Shown piece by piece: positions 23,226 to 32,262 of a stretch of DNA of 35,293 nucleotides (its first letter is position 1; every line of letters begins with the position of its first letter). This DNA is from Pseudomonadota bacterium. GTDB taxonomy: Bacteria; Pseudomonadota; Gammaproteobacteria; Pseudomonadales; Azotimanducaceae. The stretch lies in the NCBI GenBank assembly GCA_027622495.1, contig JAQBYL010000002.1, forward strand, positions 1 to 35,293, given 5' to 3'. The notes below the pieces were generated by a model. It did no database searches and had not been told where the DNA came from. It saw only the letters and a program-made list of their open reading frames with translations. Position numbers and translations under genes: made by a program.

Positions 23226-24393
23226 CGGGTATCTGTGCACTGGTGCAGGCGCCAACTTCATCGGCAACCTGGTTCATCCAGATCCCGAATGCTTCGGTAT
23301 AACGATCGATAGGGAGCAGAAACGAGTCGTGGCCGTGATCGGATTGAATGATCGCGCTGGCGACGTTCTTTCGCGCACGAACCAGGGCATCGACGATCTC
23401 GGTTGACCGATGGGTCGAAAAGCGCCAGTCCGAAGGGAAAGAAAGCACCAGAAACTTGCACTGCGCCTGTGCCAGAGCGCGATCGAGGCTATCGTCAAAA
23501 TCCCGAGCAGGATCAAAATAGTCGAGTGCCCGGGTCATCAGCAGATAGGTATTCGCGTCGAAGTGTCTGGAAAAAGCGCGGCCCTGATAATGCAGATAAC
23601 TTTCGACCTGAAACTCCACGTTGGTTGCGGACGCAATATCACCGGATTTGATCTCTCGGCCAAATTTTCGACCCATGCCGTCAGGACTTAAGTAGGTGAT
23701 GTGACCAACCATTCGGGCAAGACCAAGGCCGCGGTCGGGGTTGGTGTTTTCATGGGCATAGTAGCCATTCCGAAAATCCGGATCCGAGGTGATGGCGTGC
23801 CGCGCTACTTCGTTGAAAGCGATGTTTTGTGCCGAGAGCTTGGCGGCGCAGGCGATCAGGACAGCGGCGTGCACGCGTTCGGGGTGGCTGATCGCCCACT
23901 GCATGGCCTGCATGCCCCCGAGACTTCCGCCAACGATGGCTGCGAACTTCTCAATCTTAAGATGATTGGCAAGCAAGGCCTGGCTTTCCACCCAGTCATT
24001 GACCGTGACGGTGGGGAACAAGGGGCCGAACTGTTGACCGGTGTCTTTATTGATTGTGCGCGGACCGGTGGATCCGGAACAGCCGCCGAGATTGTTGCAG
24101 CTGACAACGTAAAACCGATTGGTGTCGATGGCCTTGCCAGGACCGATACAGACGTCCCACCAGCCGGGTTTGGCATCGTCCACGCTGTGAAAGCCGGCGG
24201 CGTGGTGATCACCGGAAAGAGCGTGGCAGATCAGCACCGCATTGTTGCGATCGCTGTTGAGCGTTCCATAGGTTTCGTAAACCAGCTCAAAGCCATGCAG
24301 AACCCGATCGCACTGCAAGGTGAAATCATCGGGATGCACGAAGGCTGCGGGCTTGACGACCCCTACAGAATCCGCTGGAAGCGCGCTGGGCAT
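23215..24393 (-). CDS. metX: Homoserine O-acyltransferase MetX
   Basis: A 392-residue alpha/beta-hydrolase-fold enzyme that acylates homoserine, the first committed step of methionine synthesis. The start [14 protein letters not shown] resembles pseudomonad MetX. Motifs are [12 protein letters not shown] (near 57-67), [12 protein letters not shown], the nucleophile GGSLGGMQA (Ser157), and the acid and base near SFPSDWRFS and SDHGHDSFL. Acyl specificity (succinyl or acetyl) cannot be read from the name alone; a MetW partner is typical of proteobacterial succinyl-transferring MetX. The 642-codon track frame runs on through yggT antisense-phase sequence; the ATG at 24393 is 5 nt after the yggT stop. 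No good Shine-Dalgarno, so coupling is likely. Confidence 0.95.
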   Translation of the reverse strand: MPSALPADSVGVVKPAAFVHPDDFTLQCDRVLHGFELVYETYGTLNSDRNNAVLICHALSGDHHAAGFHSVDDAKPGWWDVCIGPGKAIDTNRFYVVSCNNLGGCSGSTGPRTINKDTGQQFGPLFPTVTVNDWVESQALLANHLKIEKFAAIVGGSLGGMQAMQWAISHPERVHAAVLIACAAKLSAQNIAFNEVARHAITSDPDFRNGYYAHENTNPDRGLGLARMVGHITYLSPDGMGRKFGREIKSGDIASATNVEFQVESYLHYQGRAFSRHFDANTYLLMTRALDYFDPARDFDDSLDRALAQAQCKFLVLSFPSDWRFSTHRSTEIVDALVRARKNVASAIIQSDHGHDSFLLPIDRYTEAFGIWMNQVADEVGACTSAQIPDAR

Positions 24394-24398
24394 GGAGG

Positions 24399-24950
24399 TT
24401 AAAGGACCGCCTGAAACAATGTCGGCAACAGGCGTTCGATGATGCCGATCACGAGGAAAATCAGAATGGGCGAGAAGTCGATACCGCCAAGCGCCGGGAT
24501 CAGACGCCGGGCCGGAGCAAGCAGCGGTTCGGTGATCTGCTGAAGGAGCATCAACGCAGGGTGATAGTTGCCGGGCGCGATGAAGCTCACCACGATCACG
24601 ATCAGGATCGACCACTTGAAAACCGACAGGAGCAGCAGCAGAACGTGCAGCAGCCCCTGCCCGATGAGGGCCACAATACTGCCGGTGTACGCGTTGGCGA
24701 TCAGGGTGAGGGTGAAGAGCATCAGCATTGCAGTCAGCCAGGCAGCGACGAATGCCGCGATGTCCAGATTCTTGTAGCCAGGCAGCATTGCGCGCAGTGG
24801 TTTGAGCACCGGATCGGTGACCTTGGTAATGCCCTGGCTGATCGGATTGTAAAAGTCGGCGCGACAGGCCTGCAGCAGAAAGCGGGCGACAAACAGAAAG
24901 CTCGCAATCTCGAATAGAAAGCGGATGACGTAATGCAGCGCGTCGTTCAT
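24399..24950 (-). CDS. yggT: YggT family integral membrane protein
   Basis: A 183-residue membrane protein made of two related YGGT halves, each with a hydrophobic pair and the conserved motif (N-terminal [25 protein letters not shown]-terminal [24 protein letters not shown]). Members have been linked to osmotic stress tolerance in E. coli, but the mechanism is unknown. It overlaps the proC stop by 4 nt (ATGA) and lies 5 nt before metX. The proC-yggT-yggS neighbourhood is conserved across gammaproteobacteria. Confidence 0.93.
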   Translation of the reverse strand: MNDALHYVIRFLFEIASFLFVARFLLQACRADFYNPISQGITKVTDPVLKPLRAMLPGYKNLDIAAFVAAWLTAMLMLFTLTLIANAYTGSIVALIGQGLLHVLLLLLSVFKWSILIVIVVSFIAPGNYHPALMLLQQITEPLLAPARRLIPALGGIDFSPILIFLVIGIIERLLPTLFQAVL

Positions 24951-25765
24951 GGTTGTCCAAATTCCCGAGCCAGTTCTTGTGCACGTAGCGCCGCGTTCCT
25001 GACGGCATCTTCAATGTGTCGCGCCACGTCCGCCGCCGCCAGAGTATTGAGTGCGCGCTCGGTGGTTCCCCCTGGGGAGGTGACATTGACGCGCAGTGTA
25101 GCGGGTTGTGTATCCCCCTCGCGAGCCATAAGCGCTGCACCATAAGCAGTCTCGATGGTCAGTTCACGCGCGAGCTCGTGGGTTAAACCAAGATCGACGC
25201 CTGCCTTGATCATTGCTTCCATCACATAAAAAAAGTACGCAGGCCCACTGCCGGAGACCGCCGTGACCGCATCGATCTGTGTTTCATCCGCGACCCATAC
25301 CGTTTTGCCCGCCGCCTTCAGAATCCGGTCCGCTACTTCACGCGCCCTTGCGTCCACCGCCGCGTTAGCGATGAGGGCGGTGATACCAGCGCGCAGCAGG
25401 GCGGGTGTATTGGGCATGCAGCGAACGACTGGCTGACCCGCCGGACACCAGCTCTCGATGCTGGCGATCGGCACACCCGCACAGATCGAGATGATGAGCT
25501 GATTGGGTTGAAGATCCGGTAGTGCGGTTAAGACCTGACCGAGGACCTGTGGTTTTACCGCGGCCACCACCACGTCTGCGCCTCTTACCATCAGAGTATT
25601 GTCTTCGCTTACGGTAACGCCGAGTGCGGCAAGTGCTTCGCGCTGGGCGGGCACCGGATCGGCGGCGCGTAAGCCCGAGGGCGGATGCTGGTCTGCCAGC
25701 AGGCCGCGGATGAGACTCGATGCCATGTTACCGGCACCAATGAAACAGATGGTCGGTGGATTCAA
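24947..25765 (-). CDS. proC: Pyrroline-5-carboxylate reductase
   Basis: A 272-residue P5C reductase, the last step of proline synthesis using NAD(P)H. It has the Rossmann motif [16 protein letters not shown] (8-23), [24 protein letters not shown], the substrate-binding [15 protein letters not shown] and the C-terminal signature [15 protein letters not shown]. Length is as expected (E. coli 269). It lies 9 nt after yggS, whose product guards PLP homeostasis, and overlaps yggT by 4 nt. Confidence 0.97.
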   Translation of the reverse strand: MNPPTICFIGAGNMASSLIRGLLADQHPPSGLRAADPVPAQREALAALGVTVSEDNTLMVRGADVVVAAVKPQVLGQVLTALPDLQPNQLIISICAGVPIASIESWCPAGQPVVRCMPNTPALLRAGITALIANAAVDARAREVADRILKAAGKTVWVADETQIDAVTAVSGSGPAYFFYVMEAMIKAGVDLGLTHELARELTIETAYGAALMAREGDTQPATLRVNVTSPGGTTERALNTLAAADVARHIEDAVRNAALRAQELAREFGQP

Positions 25766-25774
25766 ATGTTCGCC

Positions 25775-26485
25775 TCAGTCAGTTCGTTCGCCAAAGATTG
25801 CCGTGCCGATCCGGACCAGTGTCGATCCGGCTGCAACGGCCATGTTCAGATCCTGGGTCATGCCCATGGACAGTGTATCCCACGCCGGGCTCATGCTTAA
25901 CGCAACCGTATCGAAGAGCGCCCGCATTTGCCGGAAGCTGCCGGCAGCATCGCCGGCTTCTGAGAGAATGGTCATGAGCCCGCGCAGCTTGAGATTGGGC
26001 AGATCCACAATGGCCGCGATCAATTCATCCAGATCTTCACTGAGCACGCCGGATTTGGCCGGGTCATTGTCGATATTGACCTGCAGGCAGACATTCAGCG
26101 GCGCACCCGCTCCACGTTGTTGACTCAAGCGCTGCGCAATCTTGACCCGGCTCACGGTGTGAACCCAGTCGAAGTGCGCGGCGATGGCGGCGGTTTTGTT
26201 GGACTGAATCGAGCCGATGTAGTGCCACACGAGGGGCAGGCCACTAAGCGCTCTGATTTTCGAGAGCGCTTCCTGAAGATAGTTCTCGCCGAATTCTGTC
26301 AGACCTGCCCGATAGGCTTTTTGCACCGTATCGGCTGACTGGGTCTTTGAGGCAGCCACAAGCCGCACCGCCTGACGGGGTCGACCCGCGCTGTGACAGG
26401 CTGCAGAGATCTCACCCTCAACGACCCTGATCCGGGCTTCGAGGGTATTTTGCAGGTGAGAGGTAGCCCCCATCAAACCCGCCAA
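25775..26485 (-). CDS. yggS: PLP homeostasis protein (YggS/PLPBP/COG0325 family)
   Basis: A 236-residue protein (232 if ATG 26473 is used) with a single alanine-racemase-like TIM barrel that binds pyridoxal phosphate but has no known catalysis; it buffers PLP and affects amino-acid and keto-acid pools. The PLP lysine is in LVAASKTQ (Lys47 or Lys43). FGENYLQEAL, WHYIGSIQSNK, and the closing SMGMTQDLNMAVAAGSTLVRIGTAIFGER are family hallmarks. It heads the minus-strand run of eight genes and is divergent from pilT, as in pseudomonads. Confidence 0.95.
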   Translation of the reverse strand: MAGLMGATSHLQNTLEARIRVVEGEISAACHSAGRPRQAVRLVAASKTQSADTVQKAYRAGLTEFGENYLQEALSKIRALSGLPLVWHYIGSIQSNKTAAIAAHFDWVHTVSRVKIAQRLSQQRGAGAPLNVCLQVNIDNDPAKSGVLSEDLDELIAAIVDLPNLKLRGLMTILSEAGDAAGSFRQMRALFDTVALSMSPAWDTLSMGMTQDLNMAVAAGSTLVRIGTAIFGERTD

Positions 26486-26605
26486 CTTTGTCGCATATTT
26501 CGCACGTGGACTCGCTCATAAGACCCGGATCGTGGTGCATCCTGAGTATTGAGAATAGTATAGCCGCGGATTTGCTGAGTCCTTACAAGCTGACAAGGAT
26601 TGCTG

Positions 26606-27640
26606 ATGGATATCACTGAACTTCTGGCGTTCAGCGCCAAACAAGGCGCATCGGACCTGCACTTGAGTGCCGGGTTGCCGCCCATGATCCGGGTTGATGG
26701 TGATGTTCGACGCATCAATCTACCGGCGCTCGAACACACTGAAGTACATGGTCTCATCTACGAGATCATGAACGACAAACAACGCAAGGACTTCGAAGAA
26801 TTCCTCGAAGCCGACTTCTCTTTCGAAGTTCCTGGTGTCGCGCGCTTTCGTGTCAACGCATTTAACCAGAACCGCGGTGCCGGTGCGGTCTTCCGGACGA
26901 TCCCTTCGAAAGTTCTGACCATGGATGACCTCGGCATGGGGCAGGTATTCAAGGATATCGCCATGGTGCCGCGTGGTCTGTGCCTGGTGACCGGACCAAC
27001 TGGCTCCGGAAAGAGTACAACGCTTGCTGCCATGGTCGACTTTGTTAACGACAATCGTTACGACCATATCCTGACCATCGAAGACCCGATCGAATTTGTG
27101 CACGAATCCAAGAAGTGTCTGGTCAACCAGCGCGAAGTACACCGCGACACCCACGGCTTCAACGAAGCTCTGCGATCCGCCTTGCGTGAAGACCCCGACA
27201 TCATTCTGGTGGGCGAATTACGCGATCTCGAGACCATTCGTCTTGCGTTGACAGCGGCAGAAACCGGCCACCTGGTGTTCGGCACGCTGCATACGACCTC
27301 GGCCGCAAAAACCATCGACCGGGTGGTAGACGTGTTCCCGGCCCAAGAAAAAGAAATGATCCGTTCGATGCTCTCTGAATCGCTGCAGGCGGTGATCTCT
27401 CAGACCCTTCTAAAGAAGGTCAACGGCGGCCGGGTTGCCGCACACGAGATCATGATCGGCACAGCGGCAATACGGAACCTCATCCGTGAAGGCAAAGTCG
27501 CTCAGATGTATTCGGCCATTCAGACCGGCGGCGCTCTAGGCATGCAGACACTGGATCAGTGTCTTGAGGAACTGGTCGCCAAACGCTTGATCACCCGGGA
27601 CATCGCGCGGGAAAAAGCCAAACAACCAGACAACTTCTGA
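26606..27640 (+). CDS. pilT: Type IV pilus retraction ATPase PilT
   Basis: A 344-residue hexameric secretion ATPase that depolymerises type IV pili to drive twitching motility. The N-terminal PAS-like domain has QGASDLHLSAG; Walker A is GPTGSGKST (130-138); the Asp box is near ILTIEDPIEFVH; Walker B near DIILVGELRD; the His box GHLVFGTLHTTSA; and the retraction-specific AIRNLIRE motif is in the C-terminus. ATG 26606 has CAAGGA upstream; the track's TTG start adds two codons. It is divergent from yggS and 15 nt before pilU. Confidence 0.97.
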   Translation: MDITELLAFSAKQGASDLHLSAGLPPMIRVDGDVRRINLPALEHTEVHGLIYEIMNDKQRKDFEEFLEADFSFEVPGVARFRVNAFNQNRGAGAVFRTIPSKVLTMDDLGMGQVFKDIAMVPRGLCLVTGPTGSGKSTTLAAMVDFVNDNRYDHILTIEDPIEFVHESKKCLVNQREVHRDTHGFNEALRSALREDPDIILVGELRDLETIRLALTAAETGHLVFGTLHTTSAAKTIDRVVDVFPAQEKEMIRSMLSESLQAVISQTLLKKVNGGRVAAHEIMIGTAAIRNLIREGKVAQMYSAIQTGGALGMQTLDQCLEELVAKRLITRDIAREKAKQPDNF

Positions 27641-27655
27641 TCATCTGGAACAGGT

Positions 27656-28801
27656 ATGGAATTCGAAAAACTTCTCAAACTGGTGGTCGAGAAAGGCGGT
27701 TCGGACCTGTTCATCACGGCCGGCAAGCCCGCCATGATCAAGATCAACGGCAAACTGCAGCCCGCGACCAAGGGTGCTTTGTCACCTGAGCAGGCAAAGG
27801 ACGTCGTGCTCGGTGTCATGAATAAAGAGCAGCAGGAAGAATTTCTCAAACACCACGAGTGTAACTTCGCGATCAATACTCAAGGGCTCGGCCGCTTCCG
27901 GGTGAGTGCGTTCTTTCAGCGCAATCTGGTCGGCATGGTATTGCGTCGGATCGAAGTCAACATACCGCAGATCTCAGATCTGGGTTTGCCGGACATTCTC
28001 AAAACGCTTGCCATGACCAAACGCGGTCTCATCATCTTTGTCGGCGCCACCGGAACCGGTAAATCCACATCGCTTGCATCGATGATTGGTTATCGGAACG
28101 AACACTCCGACGGCCACATCATCAGTATTGAAGATCCCATCGAATTCATTCATCAGCACAAAGGCTGCATCATTACCCAGCGTGAGGTGGGGGTAGATAC
28201 CGAGAGTTTCGAGGTAGCACTCAAGAACACCCTGCGCCAGGCACCCGATGTGATCATGATCGGCGAGGTCAGGACCCGCGAAACCATGGAACATGCAGTT
28301 GCGTTTGCCGAAACCGGCCACCTGTGCCTGTGTACGCTGCACGCCAACAACGCTAACCAGGCGCTTGACCGGATCATCCATTTCTTTCCAAGCGACCGGC
28401 ATGACCAGGTGTGGATGGACCTGTCATTGAACCTGCGTGCCATGGTTGCTCAGCAGCTGGTGCCCACGGTCGACGGCCAGAGCCGCCGCGCAGTCATCGA
28501 GATCCTGATCAATTCACCTCTGGTGTCTGACCACATACGCAAAGGCGACGTGCACCTGCTGAAAGAATTGATGGCCAAGTCCAACGAAATTGGCATGCAG
28601 ACTTTCGACCAGGCCCTCTATCGGCTCTATGCGGAACGCGAGATCACTTATGAAGCGGCCCTTGCGCATGCGGACTCGCCGAACGATCTGCGTCTGATGA
28701 TCAGGCTTGCCGGCGACAGTGAAAATGATCTGGCTACAGACACCACTTCGTTCAGTCTTGAAGAAGACGAAGACGACGGTCTGGTCGCTTACCGGCGCTG
28801 A
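27656..28801 (+). CDS. pilU: PilT-like accessory retraction ATPase PilU
   Basis: A 381-residue PilT paralogue that supports PilT-dependent retraction under load. Walker A is GATGTGKST (130-138), followed by IISIEDPIEFIHQHKGCIITQREVG, a Walker B at DVIMIGEVRTRETME and the His box GHLCLCTLHANN. The C-terminus is longer than in PilT and ends in an acidic, low-complexity stretch (SLEEDEDDG) typical of PilU. It follows pilT by 15 nt. Its 3' end overlaps the convergent ruvX end by 13 nt. Confidence 0.95.
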   Translation: MEFEKLLKLVVEKGGSDLFITAGKPAMIKINGKLQPATKGALSPEQAKDVVLGVMNKEQQEEFLKHHECNFAINTQGLGRFRVSAFFQRNLVGMVLRRIEVNIPQISDLGLPDILKTLAMTKRGLIIFVGATGTGKSTSLASMIGYRNEHSDGHIISIEDPIEFIHQHKGCIITQREVGVDTESFEVALKNTLRQAPDVIMIGEVRTRETMEHAVAFAETGHLCLCTLHANNANQALDRIIHFFPSDRHDQVWMDLSLNLRAMVAQQLVPTVDGQSRRAVIEILINSPLVSDHIRKGDVHLLKELMAKSNEIGMQTFDQALYRLYAEREITYEAALAHADSPNDLRLMIRLAGDSENDLATDTTSFSLEEDEDDGLVAYRR

Positions 28802-29178
28802 TTCAACCAGGTCTCGGCGATCACCTGAGCCGACACCGCATGACGGTCGTCGGCCGCACGCCAATCCGCTTCCTTAGAAGATAACCTTTCGTCGACCATT
28901 TCTACATGCACGGTGTAGCGGCGTTCAAGTTGGCGGGCAAACCTTCTGGCGGCAATGCTCATGTCGCTTTCGCTGTCGTCCATGTTCAGCGGTAGACCCA
29001 CCAGGGTGTAGACCGGTTGCCAGGTTTTAAAGAGCTCATCCAGGATCGGCCATTCGGGTTTGCCTGCTTTTGCACCGATTGTTTTAAGTGGCCGGGCTGT
29101 ACTGGTTATGGTCTGACCGAGCGCACAACCGATATAGCGCAAACCGAAATCAAAACACAGCAGGTAGCCGTCAGGCAT
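28789..29178 (-). CDS. ruvX: Putative Holliday junction resolvase RuvX/YqgF
   Basis: A 129-residue RNase H-like nuclease-fold protein (E. coli YqgF 138), an essential factor in 16S rRNA 5' maturation in E. coli and proposed resolvase. Active-site motifs are present: FDFGLRYIGCA (first Asp), GLPLNMD, VDERLSSKEA and a C-terminal DDRHAVSAQVIAE with the last Asp. ATG 29178 (MPDGYLLCFDFG) is chosen; the 27-codon track extension falls in algH and is not conserved. It overlaps algH by 8 nt. In E. coli and Pseudomonas too, it is next to the algH/yqgE gene. Confidence 0.93.
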   Translation of the reverse strand: MPDGYLLCFDFGLRYIGCALGQTITSTARPLKTIGAKAGKPEWPILDELFKTWQPVYTLVGLPLNMDDSESDMSIAARRFARQLERRYTVHVEMVDERLSSKEADWRAADDRHAVSAQVIAETWLNQRR

Positions 29179-29746
29179 GTCCTGCTTGACCCGCGATGAG
29201 GGAGAAGTTGATGCCGAGGAGTTGGGCCGCACGGGTGACTTTCTGATCGTCTTGAACATTAAAGATGACGTCCGCGGATCCAGGACAGGTCAGCCAGGCG
29301 TTTTGTTTGATCTCTTCTTCAAGCTGGCCTGCTCCCCAGCCAGAGTAGCCGAGCGCAATCAGGTAGTGTTCGGGCCCTTCATCCTGGCCAAGCCGTTCAA
29401 GCAGATCCACGGCGGTTGACAACATCAGACCGTTGTTGAGATCCATTGAAGTATCAAAGAGATCCATACGGCCGTCCATGCTTCGGGCGGAATGCAGAAC
29501 GAAGCCCTGCTCGGAGGCGACCGGGCCGCCTTCGTAAACGGGGGTCTGCAGCAGTCGATTGTCGGCTTTGAAACCGGCGTGGCTCAAAAGCTCAAACAGC
29601 GACATGTCTGTGCGTCGGTTGATCATGAGACCCATGGCACCATCCTCGGTGTGCTCACAGAGGTAGGTGATGGTGTCACCAAAGTAGGTGCCCAGCAGAT
29701 TCGGCATGGCCAGCAGGAACTGGTTTTTGAGCTGGCCTTCAGCCAC
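29171..29746 (-). CDS. algH: YqgE/AlgH family protein
   Basis: A 191-residue UPF0301/AlgH protein. The start LKNQFLLAMPNLLGTYFGDTI and the segments GAMGLMINRR, VYEGGPVASEQGFVLH and LIALGYSGWGAGQLEEEI are highly typical. Named after an alginate-regulation phenotype in Pseudomonas, but its biochemical function is not established. It overlaps the tonB stop by 8 nt and ruvX by 8 nt, so the three are translated from one message. Confidence 0.94.
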   Translation of the reverse strand: MAEGQLKNQFLLAMPNLLGTYFGDTITYLCEHTEDGAMGLMINRRTDMSLFELLSHAGFKADNRLLQTPVYEGGPVASEQGFVLHSARSMDGRMDLFDTSMDLNNGLMLSTAVDLLERLGQDEGPEHYLIALGYSGWGAGQLEEEIKQNAWLTCPGSADVIFNVQDDQKVTRAAQLLGINFSLIAGQAGHA

Positions 29747-30608
29747 TTAGCTGGGTGCCCTGGCGGGAGAACTGCCAGGTCCGGATGATTTCAAGCTGAT
29801 CGTATTTCTGGCGCATCTCTACCGGAAAATCCTGAAAAGGAGCGGCCAGGCGAACCGTTCGAAGCGCTGCCTGATCGAGTGCCTCCACACCTGAAGACTC
29901 AAGGATACGAACTTCTTCCAGGGTTCCGTCGAAGCGGATCACCACCAGCATGCGTAAATCACCGTGCCCACTCCCGGACGGGTAGTTCGCGTTGCCGATC
30001 CGTTCAACGCGCTGACGCCAGGCGTTCAGGTACCCGGCCTCCACCGCGGTTTTAGTGCTCACACTGGTCAGACGCTTGACCCTGGGCGCCTTGGCATTGG
30101 CTTGTTCTTCCTGGGTGATGCGGGCTTCCAGAGCAGCAATTTCCTTGATCAGGTCTTCGTAGGTCTGGTTGTCACTCAGGATCGGGGAGACGGTTTCTTC
30201 GGTGGGGATTGCGTCAAACACAGTGACTGAGTCTTCGCTGGCCATGCGCGTGTTCAGGATCGCTTTAGCCTGGTCCAGAGTTTCTGGTGTTGCGGACAGG
30301 GGGTCGGTCATCACATCGCGCTGCGTGTCTTCGTTGAAGTGCACTTCCTGGCGGGTGGTCGTTTCCATGAGCTGCGATTCGCTACCGCTACCCTGCTGAT
30401 TGGCAGAGGCGAGAAAATCGGCGTCTTCGGGCTCCTCGCGGTCATTGGACTGGGCCAGTGTGACCTCGACGGTTATGTCGTTGGCATCATTCGCGCTTGA
30501 GGTAAAACCCACCCCGAGGATCAGGGCGGCATGCATCGATGCTGCAATGAACAGAGTAAACCCGAGGCGATCGCGCGGGGTGACGCCGGCCTGCGCACTT
30601 ACCGACAT
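29739..30608 (-). CDS. TonB family protein (TonB3-like)
   Basis: A 289-residue single-pass membrane protein: one N-terminal signal anchor (about 16-36, FTLFIAASMHAALILGVGF), an acidic periplasmic region with a probable coiled coil (DLIKEIAALEARITQEEQ), and a C-terminal TonB domain (YLNAWRQRVERIGNANYP, LRMLVVIRFDGTLEEVRILESSG, AALRTVRLAAPF). The proline/lysine-rich spacer of classical TonB is absent. In P. aeruginosa the gene in this slot (tonB3) is reported to be needed for twitching motility, which fits its position between gshB/pilG and algH. ATG 30608 (MSVSAQAG) is chosen over the track start. Partner proteins are unknown. Confidence 0.87.
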   Translation of the reverse strand: MSVSAQAGVTPRDRLGFTLFIAASMHAALILGVGFTSSANDANDITVEVTLAQSNDREEPEDADFLASANQQGSGSESQLMETTTRQEVHFNEDTQRDVMTDPLSATPETLDQAKAILNTRMASEDSVTVFDAIPTEETVSPILSDNQTYEDLIKEIAALEARITQEEQANAKAPRVKRLTSVSTKTAVEAGYLNAWRQRVERIGNANYPSGSGHGDLRMLVVIRFDGTLEEVRILESSGVEALDQAALRTVRLAAPFQDFPVEMRQKYDQLEIIRTWQFSRQGTQLSG

Positions 30609-30618
30609 CGTGCGCTCG

Positions 30619-31608
30619 CTAGAGCTGGGCTTCCACATGGTCGAGAAGCATAGAGGCAATATCCAGAGAAAACTGTGCATCCAGTTCGCGTATGCAGGTA
30701 GGACAGGTAACGTTTACCTCCGTCAGATAGTCGCCAATCACATCGATCCCCACAAACGCAAGACCCCGTGCTTTCAGTTCTGGACCAACCTGGTGCGCGA
30801 TCCATCGGTCCCGTTCAGACAACGGCTGGCCGACACCGGTTCCACCTGCTGCCAGGTTGCCACGAGCCTCACCCGCCATCGGCACGCGCGCCAGGGCATA
30901 GGGTACAGGTTCGCCGTTGATCATCAGTATGCGCTTATCGCCGAGCGCAATCTCAGGCAGATACACCTGCCCCATGATCTGCGATGTGCCACCGTTGGTG
31001 AGAGTTTCGAGGACCACTGAGAGGTTAGGGTCGCCGTCCATGATGCGAAAAATTGATTTCCCCCCCATTCCGTCGAGCGGTTTGAACACGACGTTCGGAT
31101 GGGTTTTCTTGAATGCGGTGAGCACAGAAAGATTGCGGCTGACCACCAGATCGGGACAACACTGCGGAAAAGCGGTAGCAAAGAACTTTTCGTTGCAGTC
31201 ACGCAATGATTGCGGTCGGTTGAAGACTTTGGCGCCCAGAGATTCTGCGCGCTCAAGCAGATAGGTTGCGTAGATGTACTCCATGTCGAACGGCGGATCC
31301 TTGCGCATCATGATCACGTCGAAATATGTCAGTGGCTGTGCATTGGCAGCGCTTTGCTGGTACCAGCTGGCACCGGCTGCCTTCTGCCGTTGTGCAACCT
31401 TGGGGTCCAGATTTTCTGCAAACTCATCACTCAATTTAAGCGCTCTTGTCAGCGCCATCGGCTGCCGCTCACTTAAGAACAGATCCTCGATGCCCACGTA
31501 ACTGATTTCCCAGCCGCGCATCTGAGCTGCACGAATCATGGCGAGGGTCGAGTCTTTTTTGAGCGACAGGCTCTCAAGCGGGTCCATCACGAATGCGATG
31601 CGGGTCAT
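30619..31608 (-). CDS. gshB: Glutathione synthetase
   Basis: A 329-residue ATP-grasp enzyme that adds glycine to gamma-glutamylcysteine to give glutathione. Clear motifs are FVMDPLESLSLKKDSTLAM, MRKDPPFDMEYIYATYLLE, NRPQSLRDCNEK, FKPLDGMGGKSIFRI, GEPVPYALARVP, GNLAAGGTG and the C-terminal TEVNVTCPTCIRELD. Length matches the bacterial enzyme (E. coli 316). gshB upstream of the pilG cluster on the opposite strand is the Pseudomonas arrangement. It is the first gene of gshB-tonB-algH-ruvX. Confidence 0.97.
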   Translation of the reverse strand: MTRIAFVMDPLESLSLKKDSTLAMIRAAQMRGWEISYVGIEDLFLSERQPMALTRALKLSDEFAENLDPKVAQRQKAAGASWYQQSAANAQPLTYFDVIMMRKDPPFDMEYIYATYLLERAESLGAKVFNRPQSLRDCNEKFFATAFPQCCPDLVVSRNLSVLTAFKKTHPNVVFKPLDGMGGKSIFRIMDGDPNLSVVLETLTNGGTSQIMGQVYLPEIALGDKRILMINGEPVPYALARVPMAGEARGNLAAGGTGVGQPLSERDRWIAHQVGPELKARGLAFVGIDVIGDYLTEVNVTCPTCIRELDAQFSLDIASMLLDHVEAQL

Positions 31609-31871
31609 TGGATGAGGATCCTTGAAATAAAGTGCTCAAAATACCGGGATGGGTACTGAGCAGCAACCTGCATGAGAACCCTATCCCGTGGTTGAGCCGT
31701 GTGCCTAGTTGCGTTTGCCCCGATCAGGTACAAAAGCGCTGTCCGGTTTGTTTATCCGGCCTGTAGTCGCCTTAGGCACGGCGTAATGTTTTGCGTCTTC
31801 GCTTACGGCAGGGGTTATCGGTCACTTTGTAGTCTGACAAGACTTGGTGTGGCCGCAGATAAGGACACTAA
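31609..31871 (+). promoter_or_regulatory. gshB/pilG divergent intergenic region
   Basis: The largest gene-free stretch in the window (263 bp). On the minus strand a weak candidate for gshB is TTGCTG (31666-31661), 17 bp, TATTTT (31643-31638). For pilG no convincing -35/-10 pair or sigma54 site stands out; a short inverted repeat AGTCT-GACA-AGACT lies about 40 bp before the pilG start, and AAGGACAC just before the ATG is the ribosome site. No small ORF or RNA gene could be supported here. Confidence 0.4.
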
Positions 31872-32249
31872 ATGGAAGATGAACTTCAAGGCGTTAAAGT
31901 GCTGGTGATTGATGATTCCAAAACAATCCGACGCAGTGCCGAGACTTTGCTGTCCAAGGCCGGATGCGAAGTGATTACTGCCACGGACGGTTTCGATGCG
32001 TTGGCCAAGATCAATGACTCCAAACCCGAAATCATCTTCGTCGACATCATGATGCCACGTCTGGACGGTTATCAGACCTGCGCACTCATTAAGAACAACA
32101 AGGCCTTCAGATCCACACCGGTGGTGATGCTTTCAAGCAAAGATGGCCTGTTCGACCGCGCCAAGGGTCGAATCGTCGGTTCGGATCGATACATAACCAA
32201 ACCGTTCAGCAGAGATGATCTGCTGCAAACCATCCGCACGTTGGTCTAA
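31872..32249 (+). CDS. pilG: Type IV pilus response regulator PilG
   Basis: A 125-residue single-domain CheY-like receiver. Acidic pocket IDDSKT (about 13-18), phosphoacceptor Asp58 in FVDIMMP, and the conserved lysine in YITKPF (about Lys110). The segment KGRIVGSDRYITKPF and MLSSKDGLFDRAKG are typical of PilG. In Pseudomonas PilG is phosphorylated by ChpA and promotes pilus extension and cAMP synthesis. It begins the pil-chp operon; AAGGACAC precedes the ATG. pilH follows by 13 nt. Confidence 0.95.
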   Translation: MEDELQGVKVLVIDDSKTIRRSAETLLSKAGCEVITATDGFDALAKINDSKPEIIFVDIMMPRLDGYQTCALIKNNKAFRSTPVVMLSSKDGLFDRAKGRIVGSDRYITKPFSRDDLLQTIRTLV

Positions 32250-32262
32250 AAGGAGTTGAGGC

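Noticed and set aside
23701-24402. 233-codon plus-strand ORF opposite metX
   Set aside because: Antisense shadow of metX without independent support.
24394-25143. N-terminal 250-codon extension of the metX frame in the ORF track
   Set aside because: This part lies in another frame of yggT and proC; both are clear genes, and MetX has its natural start at 24393.
31774-31796. Sigma54 promoter before pilG (GGCACG followed by TTGC)
   Set aside because: The spacing between the GG and GC elements is far too long for a sigma54 -24/-12 promoter.
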